From Albophoma yamanashiensis (Eukaryota > Ascomycota > Sordariomycetes > Hypocreales > Ophiocordycipitaceae): a DNA stretch of 64,000 bases. The notes under the pieces are model-generated. The model did no database searches, was not told where the DNA came from, and saw nothing but the letters and a program-made list of their open reading frames with translations. Location of the stretch: contig BCKH01000004.1 of NCBI GenBank assembly GCA_001600555.1, forward strand, positions 1,242,083-1,306,082. The letters run 5' to 3'. The stretch's first letter is position 1, and each line of letters begins with the position of its first letter. Shown here one piece after another: positions 41,444 through 49,907 of this stretch. The translations under genes were made by a program, and so were the position numbers.

Positions 41444-43168
41444 ATGCGTGCGCGCATTACCTGTGTGGCCGCCACAGCTTTCATGGCCGCCGGTGTCATT
41501 GCTGGTACGGTACCCGCATACAAGTATGATCTTCGGACCCCCAAGAACTGCAATTGGTGGCTTGACAACGACGGAGACTGGCCATGTAAAACCATCCCGA
41601 CGCTGGCGGAGATCACGCAAGAGCAATATCTAGCTTGGGTAGGTTGTGACGCCTCTTTCTTCCAGTGCTGTGTTTCTCTGGAAGAAGGCGAAGGCATGCA
41701 CGGAGAACTAATGGTATACCAGAATCCGTCACTTGACCCAGAGACTTGTACACCGTTCAATGTTCAGCAGTCATACTGCGTCGGTGTCTGCGAAAAGGAC
41801 TGTGCCTCCGCTTCATACACGGCGAGTGCTACTACTCCGACGCCTCCCAAGACCAGCACTTCGACTAGTGGCCCTGTCATGGCCACGCCATCGCCTGTTC
41901 AGAACGGCACGGCCAAAGAATGCACGACCTTCACCCTCGTTACAAAGGGTTCGACCTGCCGAGATATCGCGAATCAGTATGGCCTTCTGGTCTCTCAGCT
42001 GGTCTCGTACAATACGGCTTTCAAAGATGATTGCTCGGGCCTGCTGCCGGGCTACTACGCCTGCGTGGGACTGAGAAAGCTTACCCAGACCTCGCCCGGG
42101 ACCCCAGCCCCAACACCTTTGCCCAGCGACTCTCCGTTCTATGATAATTTCGAGAAGGGCAACATGGACAGATGGAATGTGTATGATGGCACGTATGATG
42201 CAAAGTCCAAGGCCCTTGTTGCCAGCAGCTCACCTGGTGGCACAGCACTTCTCAATACCAGCTTTGCCGATTTCATCTTTGAAGCCGACATCACTCTCCC
42301 GAAGGAAAATGATGGTCGTTTCTCCAATGCCGGTCTCGTCTTCCGTGCTTCTCATTCAGGGAGCAGCGCGGATAACTACTATGGCTATTACGCCGGTGTC
42401 GGAACCGACGGCTTTGTCGTACTCAGTCGTGCCGATAATGGCTGGACGCAGCTCGACAACGTGAAGGCTGATGTTCAGCCTAACCGGACACTCCATATGA
42501 TGGTGCGAGCTACCGGGGACCTGCTTGCTGTCTATGTTGACGACATGAGCCGTCCTAAGATTGGCGTAAAAGATGCGACTTACGTTAGTGGTATGGATGG
42601 TGTACGAGTATACCAGACGGGTGCGACTTTCGACAACATCAAAATATCTCCTATGGTTTTCAGCGATGACTTCAGTACTGGCGATATGGATAGCTGGACG
42701 GTCTACGATGGAGCATATAGCGCAGGGTCCAAGGCACTTGTTGCTGTCTCTTCACCAGGTGGCAAGGCCCTCCTAAACACTCGATTCGCCGATTTTACCT
42801 TTGAAGCCGACATAACTCTCGAAAACTCTGGCTCGGGGAGTGCTGGCCTGGTATTCCGCGTCTCCTACCCAGACAGCGGCGCGGATAACTATAGCGGCTA
42901 TTATGCTGGCATCGGGGCTGGCTCTGTCGTTCTTGGTCGTGCGGACGGGAAGTGGAAGGAGCTGAAGAGCGTACCAGCACACATCCGAGCTGGGACTGTA
43001 TTCCACATGTTGGTGCGAGCCAGCGGCGACCAACTTGACATCTATGTTGACTCCATGAGCCGACCGGTGATCAGCTTGCGCGACGCGACCTTTGCTAGAG
43101 GCCTGAATGATGTTCGGGTATACCAAACGGGGGCAAGCTTTGACAATGCAAAGATATATCGCATCTAG
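41444..43168 (+). CDS. secreted LysM protein with two concanavalin-like (DUF1080-type) repeats
   Basis: Single exon, 574 residues from the ATG at 41444. A signal peptide (MRARITCVAATAFMAAGVIAG) comes first. Then an N-terminal Cys-containing segment (CNWWLDNDGDWPC) resembles a diverged LysM. A Thr/Pro linker leads to a clear LysM at about 160-209 (FTLVTKGSTCRDIANQYG, ending GYYACVG). Two tandem modules of about 170 residues follow. Each begins FxDxFxxGxMDxWxVYDG, contains SSPGGxALLNTxFADFxFEADITL and ends DxVRVYQTGAxFDNxKI; they match the jelly-roll sandwich of 3-keto-disaccharide hydrolase (DUF1080)/LamG-like folds. No catalytic residue can be assigned, so carbohydrate binding is an equally good guess. 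The divergent neighbour is a LysM chitinase, so a shared role on chitin is likely. Confidence 0.82.
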   Translation: MRARITCVAATAFMAAGVIAGTVPAYKYDLRTPKNCNWWLDNDGDWPCKTIPTLAEITQEQYLAWVGCDASFFQCCVSLEEGEGMHGELMVYQNPSLDPETCTPFNVQQSYCVGVCEKDCASASYTASATTPTPPKTSTSTSGPVMATPSPVQNGTAKECTTFTLVTKGSTCRDIANQYGLLVSQLVSYNTAFKDDCSGLLPGYYACVGLRKLTQTSPGTPAPTPLPSDSPFYDNFEKGNMDRWNVYDGTYDAKSKALVASSSPGGTALLNTSFADFIFEADITLPKENDGRFSNAGLVFRASHSGSSADNYYGYYAGVGTDGFVVLSRADNGWTQLDNVKADVQPNRTLHMMVRATGDLLAVYVDDMSRPKIGVKDATYVSGMDGVRVYQTGATFDNIKISPMVFSDDFSTGDMDSWTVYDGAYSAGSKALVAVSSPGGKALLNTRFADFTFEADITLENSGSGSAGLVFRVSYPDSGADNYSGYYAGIGAGSVVLGRADGKWKELKSVPAHIRAGTVFHMLVRASGDQLDIYVDSMSRPVISLRDATFARGLNDVRVYQTGASFDNAKIYRI

Positions 43169-43705
43169 ATAGCTGAAATCGAGCCGGACGCCAGGGCTTC
43201 CGTGTGCTGGAAGTCCTCCTCATCAGCCGAACTTAAACCTACCAGTAGACCTATAATGATGTGTGTTCTTCCAGCGCCTATTTAAGGGCCGTTCTCTTGT
43301 CTGCAAGCCGCTGCTCCTCGGTCGACACGGCGAGTCGCGATAAGCTCGAGACGCTGTCTACGAATACGGGGTATGGGCACTCCCAACCCATCACGGAAAC
43401 CGCTGAGGGAATTAATTATGCTTGCAAAGAATTAAGCATACATGTAGACAGGGGTCGGGCATGGGTGTTGGCCTGGGCGAAATCTCCCGCGGTCCAGACT
43501 CCAGGCCGCTGGTCATTCCGTGAGCCGTGCGTCGCGTCGCGCTAGCAAACACCCACGGGCGCCCAACGCCTTACACGCACTGCTATGTATGAGATGATTT
43601 CATGAGTATTTCCCAGCGGCTTGCCCCAAGGAAGTTTTCGGCCGACCTCTTGTTCCTAGTAACGGAAACCTGGCCATCAACAACCATCTCAGTCCCTAAG
43701 CGAAG
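43169..43705. other. spacer, presumed promoter of the DUF7136 gene
   Basis: 537 bases between two plus-strand genes. No gene recognised. Confidence 0.5.
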
Positions 43706-44527
43706 ATGCTGCCTCTTCTTGGGCGATTCTTCGCCTTCGCGCTGGTCGCGGCGACGGTGGCGCTGGAGCCGAAGCATGTGGAGATCGACATCATCTTTCC
43801 ACGCAATGAGACATACCTGCCTTCGACCGTCTTCCCCATCGCTCTGGCCGTGCAGAATTTGACCCATATTGGCCTCCTCGGGAACTACACCTTCTACTGG
43901 GCCATTACGTCCATAACCAAGAACAACGTCCCGACCGGCCTTGTACAAGGCCAAGGAGAGTTCCCTATCCCGAAAGACGCAGGCGGACCCGTCATCCTCG
44001 TCGCCAACAACAACGTCTCGAGTTGGATCGACCGCAAGAATCGCGGGGAGAGGTATGCGCTGCAGTGGGCCATTGGTTGGGACGGTCTTTACGAACGGTG
44101 TCCGAATTCAACCAATGATGTTTTTGGAGAGCTTCACTTCAGCGTCGAGGCACCCTGGGAGGCATATCCCAATGCGACAGAGGCACTAGATCGCGGCAAG
44201 GGCAAGCCGCCCGACATCCTGCAGGTTCCCGAGTGCCCGATCCTCGGGGAATTGGTCGACATTTCGCCGAATGCGACGGCATCATCCTGTCCCGGTATAG
44301 AGGAGTATGCCAAGAGAGAGGGCAACCCCTGCGCAGTCAAGATCGACAAGGCTGTAGCAAGCAGCATTTCCAGCCGGGCGGCGAGTCTGGCCACGGCGAC
44401 TCCGAGCCCGACGAGGACCCGGGTGTTGTCAACGCCGACAGAGGACGCTGGAGTTGCCCGTCCTCTGCAGACAGCGATTGCGGCGGCTTGCCTCATTGGC
44501 AGCATGGTGTTTGCGTTTTGTGCATGA
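43706..44527 (+). CDS. DUF7136 secreted, probably GPI-anchored protein
   Basis: Single exon, 273 residues. A signal peptide (MLPLLGRFFAFALVAATVAL) comes first. A beta-rich ectodomain starts EIDIIFPRNETYLPSTVFPI, a pattern I recognise as the DUF7136 family of filamentous ascomycetes. Several N-glycosylation sequons (NET, NLT, NYT, NVS, NST) and a few cysteines are present. A Ser/Thr-rich stem and a hydrophobic C-terminus (IAAACLIGSMVFAFC) without basic tail follow, which is the arrangement of a GPI-attachment signal. It would sit on the cell wall or plasma membrane surface. Function of the family is unknown. Confidence 0.75.
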   Translation: MLPLLGRFFAFALVAATVALEPKHVEIDIIFPRNETYLPSTVFPIALAVQNLTHIGLLGNYTFYWAITSITKNNVPTGLVQGQGEFPIPKDAGGPVILVANNNVSSWIDRKNRGERYALQWAIGWDGLYERCPNSTNDVFGELHFSVEAPWEAYPNATEALDRGKGKPPDILQVPECPILGELVDISPNATASSCPGIEEYAKREGNPCAVKIDKAVASSISSRAASLATATPSPTRTRVLSTPTEDAGVARPLQTAIAAACLIGSMVFAFCA

Positions 44528-44686
44528 TTCGAATACAGGTTTATAGAGATAACCACGAGCTCCCTATTTGCTTACTTCAGGAGGAACGTCGCGGGCGCAA
44601 GACCATGTGTTATCGCGAAACTTGGTCAAATTCCTGAGGCGTCGGCGGCCCATACATGTAGGTAGCCCGTCCTCCGTCCCCTTCTC

Positions 44687-45553
44687 CTACCGAGCGCTCT
44701 TCTGCGCCGCTGTCACGGCGCGCAGCTCCAGCGTCAGCCTCCCCGCGTCTTCGTCCACGAAGCGCTCCGGCAGGTCCAGCAGGGCCATCTCCGTGTCGAT
44801 CTCGTCCATCCACTCGTCCAGGTTGCCCTCCTCGTAGATCATGGACCTGTTCGTGTGGTCCAGCGCCGCCAGCGTCACCGGCTCGTCGCGGTCGGTGATG
44901 TCCTCCAGCTCCCACCGCGGCTGCACCTCGGCGTAGTGCCCGCGCTCGTGGTGCTCTGACAACGGCGGCTGCTGTCGTCCTCGCGAGGGCCGCAGCTCGA
45001 TCACCCTGCCCCAGACGGCTGACAGGGACACGAGGTTGGGCATGTAGTGGAACAGGTGCATCCCCAGCTCCTCGTAGCTGTAGTAGGCCGTGAAGGCCGG
45101 CACGGCGAGGTGCCGGATCGAGGCGGCCATGTCCAGCGCCCACCGCGCCCCTTCGTGGTACGGGTGGTCGCAGAACTCGTCCCACTGGTCGCGCCCGACG
45201 TACAGGACGTCGCGCTCCGGCTCCCACGGCCGGACGACGCAGTGGCCCTGCGTCTCCTCGCGGAGGCGCACCGTGTACCCGCGCGCGCGGGCCCACTCGA
45301 GGACGGCGGCGCGCGCCTCGCGGCTCACGAAGACGAGCTCGGGCACGGTGCACACCTCGACGTACCGCTCGTGGTCCGCGCCGTCGCACGGCGCCCCCTT
45401 CTCACCGTCTGGCCCCCCGTGCTTGAGAGGCCACCGCCAGTGGTAGGGGTACACGGCGGGCCCGTCCTCCGGCGGCAGGACTTCCATCCATATCTGGAGG
45501 CGCAGCTCGGCAGGCAGCCGGGGGAAGCAGGTGAAGGCGGCGCACGCGCTCAT
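44687..45553 (-). CDS. 2EXR-domain protein
   Basis: Single exon, 288 residues. The N-terminus FTCFPRLPAELRLQIWMEVLP is the 2EXR motif (an F-box-like helix pair named for a plant structure) abundant in Pezizomycotina. The following FVSREARAAVLEWARARGYTV is the usual second conserved block. The rest is acidic and has no known domain. These proteins are rarely studied; a protein-interaction role is assumed by analogy with F-box proteins. A long frame on the opposite strand is a GC-rich shadow. Confidence 0.75.
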   Translation of the reverse strand: MSACAAFTCFPRLPAELRLQIWMEVLPPEDGPAVYPYHWRWPLKHGGPDGEKGAPCDGADHERYVEVCTVPELVFVSREARAAVLEWARARGYTVRLREETQGHCVVRPWEPERDVLYVGRDQWDEFCDHPYHEGARWALDMAASIRHLAVPAFTAYYSYEELGMHLFHYMPNLVSLSAVWGRVIELRPSRGRQQPPLSEHHERGHYAEVQPRWELEDITDRDEPVTLAALDHTNRSMIYEEGNLDEWMDEIDTEMALLDLPERFVDEDAGRLTLELRAVTAAQKSAR

Positions 45554-46026
45554 GGTGCCGGCGCGCCAACCGCGGTCGTGCCCGAAGGCAAGACCTGGCT
45601 AGTTGACAACGAACGAACGGGGAGACTCGGTCTCTCCAACGATTGCGTTCCAGGGAAGTTCGGGCCGCGAAAATGAGACGTGTTGTGGTGAGTGAGAGTG
45701 GGTGAGTGAGTGAGTGGGTGAGTGAGTGAGACCTGGTCGTCGTCGGCCGTTTGTGGGTGGGTGCGACTTGAGGTACGGAGTACGGAGTACAGCACATCAG
45801 CCTGCCGACTACATGTAAGCATGGGTGCATGGTGCCCAGAACCCAAGATCAAGCAGCAATACACCGGTGCGGGAGCTTCGCTCTGCCAATGGGCGGCATC
45901 TCTCATATTTTCGTTCACGCTACTCGAAAATGAAGCAAATATACAGAATGTGACCGACCACGGGAAAACTCGTCCGCGGCGACCCGTGCCACACCAACCC
46001 CCCCTTTAACCACCCCCCCCTTTTCA
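45554..46026. other. spacer with GTGAG repeats and TACGGAGTA motifs
   Basis: 473 bases. A GTGAGTGA-type simple repeat lies at 45688-45730 and two overlapping TACGGAGTA motifs at 45774-45790. Short C-runs precede the thiolase stop. This holds the 2EXR gene promoter and the thiolase terminator. Confidence 0.6.
45688..45730. repeat. GTGAG simple-sequence repeat
   Basis: Imperfect tandem GTGAGTGA/GTGGGTGA units in the upstream region of the 2EXR gene. Confidence 0.75.
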
Positions 46027-47406
46027 TTAAAACCTCGCCTCGACCTTCTCAAGCGTGTCCTGCAGCGCCCAGGCGCTCGTGGCGCCGCGGCTGCGCACCG
46101 AGGCGGCCTGCTCGGCGGTGAAGCCCTTGGCCTCGACGGCCGGGTTGTAGCCCAGCCCCGTGCGGCGCCCCACCTCGGCCGAGTCCACCTCCGGAGCCGG
46201 CCGGCCGTCGGCGCGGCGGTAGACGGTGACGACGACGGCGCCGCCCAGCCCCAGGTTGTGCTGCAGGCAGTGGGTGGTTCCCGGCGCGGCGCGGTTGTTG
46301 GCCCAGCCGCGCAGGTGCCAGACCAGCTCGGCGCACTGGGCGATGCCCGTGGCGCCCAGCGGGTGGCCCTTGGAGATGAGGCCGCCGCTCGGGTTGATGA
46401 CGTAGCGGCCGCCGTAGGTGATGTCGCCGGCGCGCACCAGCTCGTGGGCCTTGCCCTTGTCGCAGAGGCCGAGGGCGTCGATGGCGACCATCTCGTTGGC
46501 GCTGAAGCAGTCGTGCAGCTCGACGACCTGGACGTCGCGCGGCGCGATGCCGGCCTCGGCCAGGGCGACGCGGGCGGCGTGCTGCGTCATCTCGTAGCCC
46601 ATGAGGTCGATGGAGCTGCGCGAGAAGAGGCTCGGCGCGTCCGTGGCGAGGCACTGGCCGGCGACCAGCACGGCCTGCTCCTTGAGGTGCGGGCGGGCGT
46701 CGAGGAAGGCCTGGGAGACGAGGACCGCGGCGGCGCCGCCGTCGGAGGTCGGGCAGCACTGCAGCTTGGTCAGCGGGTCGAAGATGGTCTTGGCGGCGAG
46801 GATCTCGTCGCGGGTGTAGACGTCGGTGAACTGCGAGTAGGGGTTCCGGGGCGAGTGTGCGTGGTTGACGCGGGCGATCTCGGCGAAGTCCTCGCGGGTC
46901 GCGCCGTAGCGCTCCATGTACTCGCGGCCGGCGTTGCCGAACATCTGGGCGGCGCCGGGGGCGGGCTCGAGGCCGCGGGTGTCGGCCATCATGGAGACGG
47001 TGGTGCCGGTGGGGTTCTCGCGGTCGTTGAAGAAGCTCTGCAGGCTGCCGGGCATCATCTTCTCGAAGCCGACGACGAGGACGCAGTCGGCGGCGCCGCT
47101 GGCGATGAAGGTGCGGGCCATGGCCAGCCCCGTGCTGCCGGTGGAGCAGTTGTTGTTGACGTTGTAGATGGGGATCTTGGTCATGCCGAACTGGTAGAAG
47201 ACGCGCTGGCCGCAGGTGCTGTCGCCGTAGCAGTAGCAGGCGACGCCCTGGTCGACGTCGTCGTAGTTGACGTGGGCGTCGAGCATGGCCTTGACGCCCG
47301 CCTCGAAGCCGAGCTCCGTGTAGTCGACCTTGCCGCGGGGCTTGATGAACTTGGTCATGCCCACCCCGAGCACGTACACGGGCGCCTTCTGCTTCGCGGC
47401 CGGCAT
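46027..47406 (-). CDS. SCP2-type thiolase (sterol carrier protein X-like acetyl-CoA acyltransferase)
   Basis: Single exon, 459 residues from the ATG at 47406; a longer open frame upstream is GC-rich promoter. Starts VYVLGVGMTKFIKPRGKVDY, typical of the SCP-x thiolase clade. The nucleophilic Cys is in NNNCSTGSTGL, the second active block HDCFSANEMVAIDALGL, and the C-terminal block GGLISKGHPLGATGIAQCAEL. These enzymes cleave branched or sterol-side-chain 3-ketoacyl-CoAs in peroxisomes. The C-terminal SCP2 lipid-transfer domain of animal SCP-x is absent, as in many fungal relatives. The protein ends Ala-Arg-Phe, close to but not a canonical peroxisomal PTS1. Confidence 0.88.
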   Translation of the reverse strand: MPAAKQKAPVYVLGVGMTKFIKPRGKVDYTELGFEAGVKAMLDAHVNYDDVDQGVACYCYGDSTCGQRVFYQFGMTKIPIYNVNNNCSTGSTGLAMARTFIASGAADCVLVVGFEKMMPGSLQSFFNDRENPTGTTVSMMADTRGLEPAPGAAQMFGNAGREYMERYGATREDFAEIARVNHAHSPRNPYSQFTDVYTRDEILAAKTIFDPLTKLQCCPTSDGGAAAVLVSQAFLDARPHLKEQAVLVAGQCLATDAPSLFSRSSIDLMGYEMTQHAARVALAEAGIAPRDVQVVELHDCFSANEMVAIDALGLCDKGKAHELVRAGDITYGGRYVINPSGGLISKGHPLGATGIAQCAELVWHLRGWANNRAAPGTTHCLQHNLGLGGAVVVTVYRRADGRPAPEVDSAEVGRRTGLGYNPAVEAKGFTAEQAASVRSRGATSAWALQDTLEKVEARF

Positions 47407-48608
47407 GGTGACGGTAGGTGCGTGCGTGAAGGCGTCGACTTGTTCTCCCTGTTCTCCTCTGCGGTGCCTCCTGGTTTGCTCACGGACGAGCTGTCGTCGG
47501 GGAGGCTGTCTGTCTGTCCCGGGCGTTGGTGGCGTTGGAAGGGCGCAGCCAGTCAATCCGAGTCTCGTCGACGAAGAAGAAGAAAAAAGCAACCAAAAAT
47601 AAACAGCAGTCAAAGCCGAGAGTCTTCTTCCCCTGTGGGGATCGCAACCCGGATGGGCTCCTCGTCTTATTCCTCTGGCAGCGGCTATCTGGGGAATGCG
47701 GGGGGGGGAAACGACCGCCCCAGAAAAATACCGAGGTCTCTCGCTCGTCAGCGGACGGCCGTCGTCACAGGCGCTTGCACCCGCTGGAAATGGCCCCGAC
47801 GGAGCGGCGCGCGGGTGGGGCGGGTGCTCGCTCTGACAGGCGCGGCGCCAACTCCGCTGCGTCACGTGCCGAGGCACCGGAGCTCTGGTGGTTGTAGCTA
47901 CGTGTACGAGTGTGTACGTGCATTATTAATATGAGTAGGGATCCCTTGGCTCTAGGTACCAACCTTGTGTACAAGTACTCGTACGAGTACAGGCGCAGCG
48001 CCGCCCCCGGACAGTCGGCCCAACTGCCCCGTCTCCTTCCTCCGGCCCGCCGCTTTCAACCTCGCTTGGCTTCGCCTCGCTTCGCTTCGACGCACAAGCC
48101 GCCGCAAGGCACCACTCACTCCCATCTCCGCGGGCGCACGGCAGTGCCACGGACCCTCGATGCAATTGCCGTGGCCCACCACGTTTCAGCGGTCCCCCCC
48201 CGCCGCCAAGCGTCACCACCGCCGCGGTGCCCTGCTGAGCCCTGAGCCCCACCGCCCAGGCCAGGGCCGGCCCACCCGGCCGAGTCCCGGCTCCGGATCC
48301 CGCCGTCTCGGCCGAGTGGACCAACTGACGACTCCAGGCCCGAACCGTTGCATCTTGCAATTTGTCAGCCCGGACAAGCCCTGCGCATAAAAGCATCGCG
48401 GGCGCGCAGGTTCAGCGTTGGTTCCCGGTCATTGAACAGCCATCTCACCGTCGAGTTAATTTCAAAATTTGCTCTGCGCCTCTGCGCTTCGCCCTCAGTA
48501 CGATCCGTCATCCGCACCAGCATCAGTGCTCATCAGCCACCACGACGCAGCCTCTTTTCCTCTATTCCCCACTTGAAACCACGAGACAGGGAAATCGAAA
48601 CTCCCAAG
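47407..48608. promoter_or_regulatory. divergent promoter thiolase / NAD(P)-binding protein
   Basis: 1202 bases. Contains a perfect 16-base palindrome GTACTCGTACGAGTAC at 47975-47990, short G and C runs, and a C/T-rich leader before 48609. No gene recognised although several GC-rich frames are open. Confidence 0.45.
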
Positions 48609-49364
48609 ATGCACATCTTCGTCTCCGGCGGCAGCGGCCGAAATGGGTCCCTCGTCATCAAGGCCGCCTTGGAAAGGGGCCACTCTGTCACCGCCCTCGT
48701 CCGGAATCCAGCCTCGCTCGAGCCCCACGCGCGGCTCACCGTTTGCAAAGGTTAGTTCGGCTCGCTCTCTTCTTCATGTTCGGCGTCAACGCACCGGGAG
48801 AGCCGAATGGCTGACGTTGCTCCAGGAACACCCACCTCCCAGGCCGACGTCGAGGCCGCCCTCGTCACCCCCGAACCCCCCGCCGTCATCGTCACCGTGC
48901 TCAACCAGCGACGCACGTCCGATAACCCCTTCTCCCCGCTCAGCCCGGACTCGCCCCCGGACCTGCTCGCCTCCACCATGCGCGTCCTGCTGGCCGCCGT
49001 ATCGCGCGCCTTGCCGCGCGTCGCCCCTCCCAAGCTCGTCGTCAACTCGAGCATGGGCGTCGGCGAGTCCTGGCGTGCCATGACCTGGCCGATCCGCCTC
49101 GTCTTCCGCCACAGCACCATGCGCATCTCCCTGCAGGACCACGAAGCCATGGACGCCCTCGTCCGGGACAGCGGGCTTCCCTTCGTCCTGGCTCGGCCAC
49201 CGAGGCTGGTCGACGGCGAGGCGAGCCCTGTGCGCGCGCTGCCCGATTCCGGAGCCGGCGCCGGGTGGAATCCCACGGTGACGCGGGCAAGTGTGGCAAG
49301 GTGGTTGGTTGACGCGGCCGAGTCGAGTCAATGGGATGGCATGTCACCCGTCATCACGAATTAG
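48609..49364 (+). CDS. NAD(P)-binding Rossmann protein (NmrA/NAD(P)H-binding type)
   Basis: Two exons, 48609-48750 and 48826-49364; 226 residues. It begins MHIFVSGGSGRNGSLVIKAA, an atypical short-chain-reductase-like GxxGxxG dinucleotide motif, followed by GHSVTALVRNPASL. The join is LTVCKG|TPTSQADVEAAL, with a GCTGACG branch. KLVVNSSMGVGES is the usual catalytic-region strand of the family, without a clear Tyr-x3-Lys pair. FVLARPPRLVDG and ARWLVDAAE complete the fold. Members are reductases or redox sensors; the length is typical of the short NAD(P)H-binding group. Function unknown. Confidence 0.82.
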
Positions 49365-49907
49365 GCCGGCTGCCGGGTATGAATACATACGTGTACGGGG
49401 TACACGTACGGAGTACTATGTACGGAGTTCGGAGTATAACGTTCCTCGGCAGGCATGGCCTCCATGGCGTTAGCATTGACGCCGGCATGAATGTCTCATG
49501 TATTATTAGAGCGATACAAGCCGAGACCAGCCCAATCATAAGTTCATTGGCTTGGCATTGGCCACCGACATATTTGCAGCGCAAGCTCGCGGGTCTGGCA
49601 CAAAAGGCCCCGGAAGCCACAATGCGCGACCCGCTTTATCCCCGAGTCGCTCCAGCGCCAGCCCGGCTGACCATCCAAAAACGTCCCCAAGACACCTCTC
49701 CCGGGATATATCCATCTCAAAGAGTACAAAGCCCACACGCGTTAGGAACACGAAAAGACGCATGCGAGGTGCCGTATGAACCGGGGTGGCTCCGTGCAGG
49801 GACTGCTACGTACTCGTACTCGTAAATTGTAATAATTACACCTCGTTGCATGCTTGCGGAGGAGGGACTTCCAATGCCATAAACCCTCAGCCTTTTAAGC
49901 GAGGCTC
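49365..49907. other. convergent spacer with TACGGAGTA motifs
   Basis: 543 bases with TACGGAGTAC at 49407-49416 and a variant at 49421-49436, and GTACTCGTACTCGTA near 49,808. No gene recognised. Confidence 0.55.

Noticed and set aside
46258..47934. 558-codon open frame opposite the thiolase
   Set aside because: Same artefact: composition-driven antisense frame; thiolase active-site blocks are on the minus strand.
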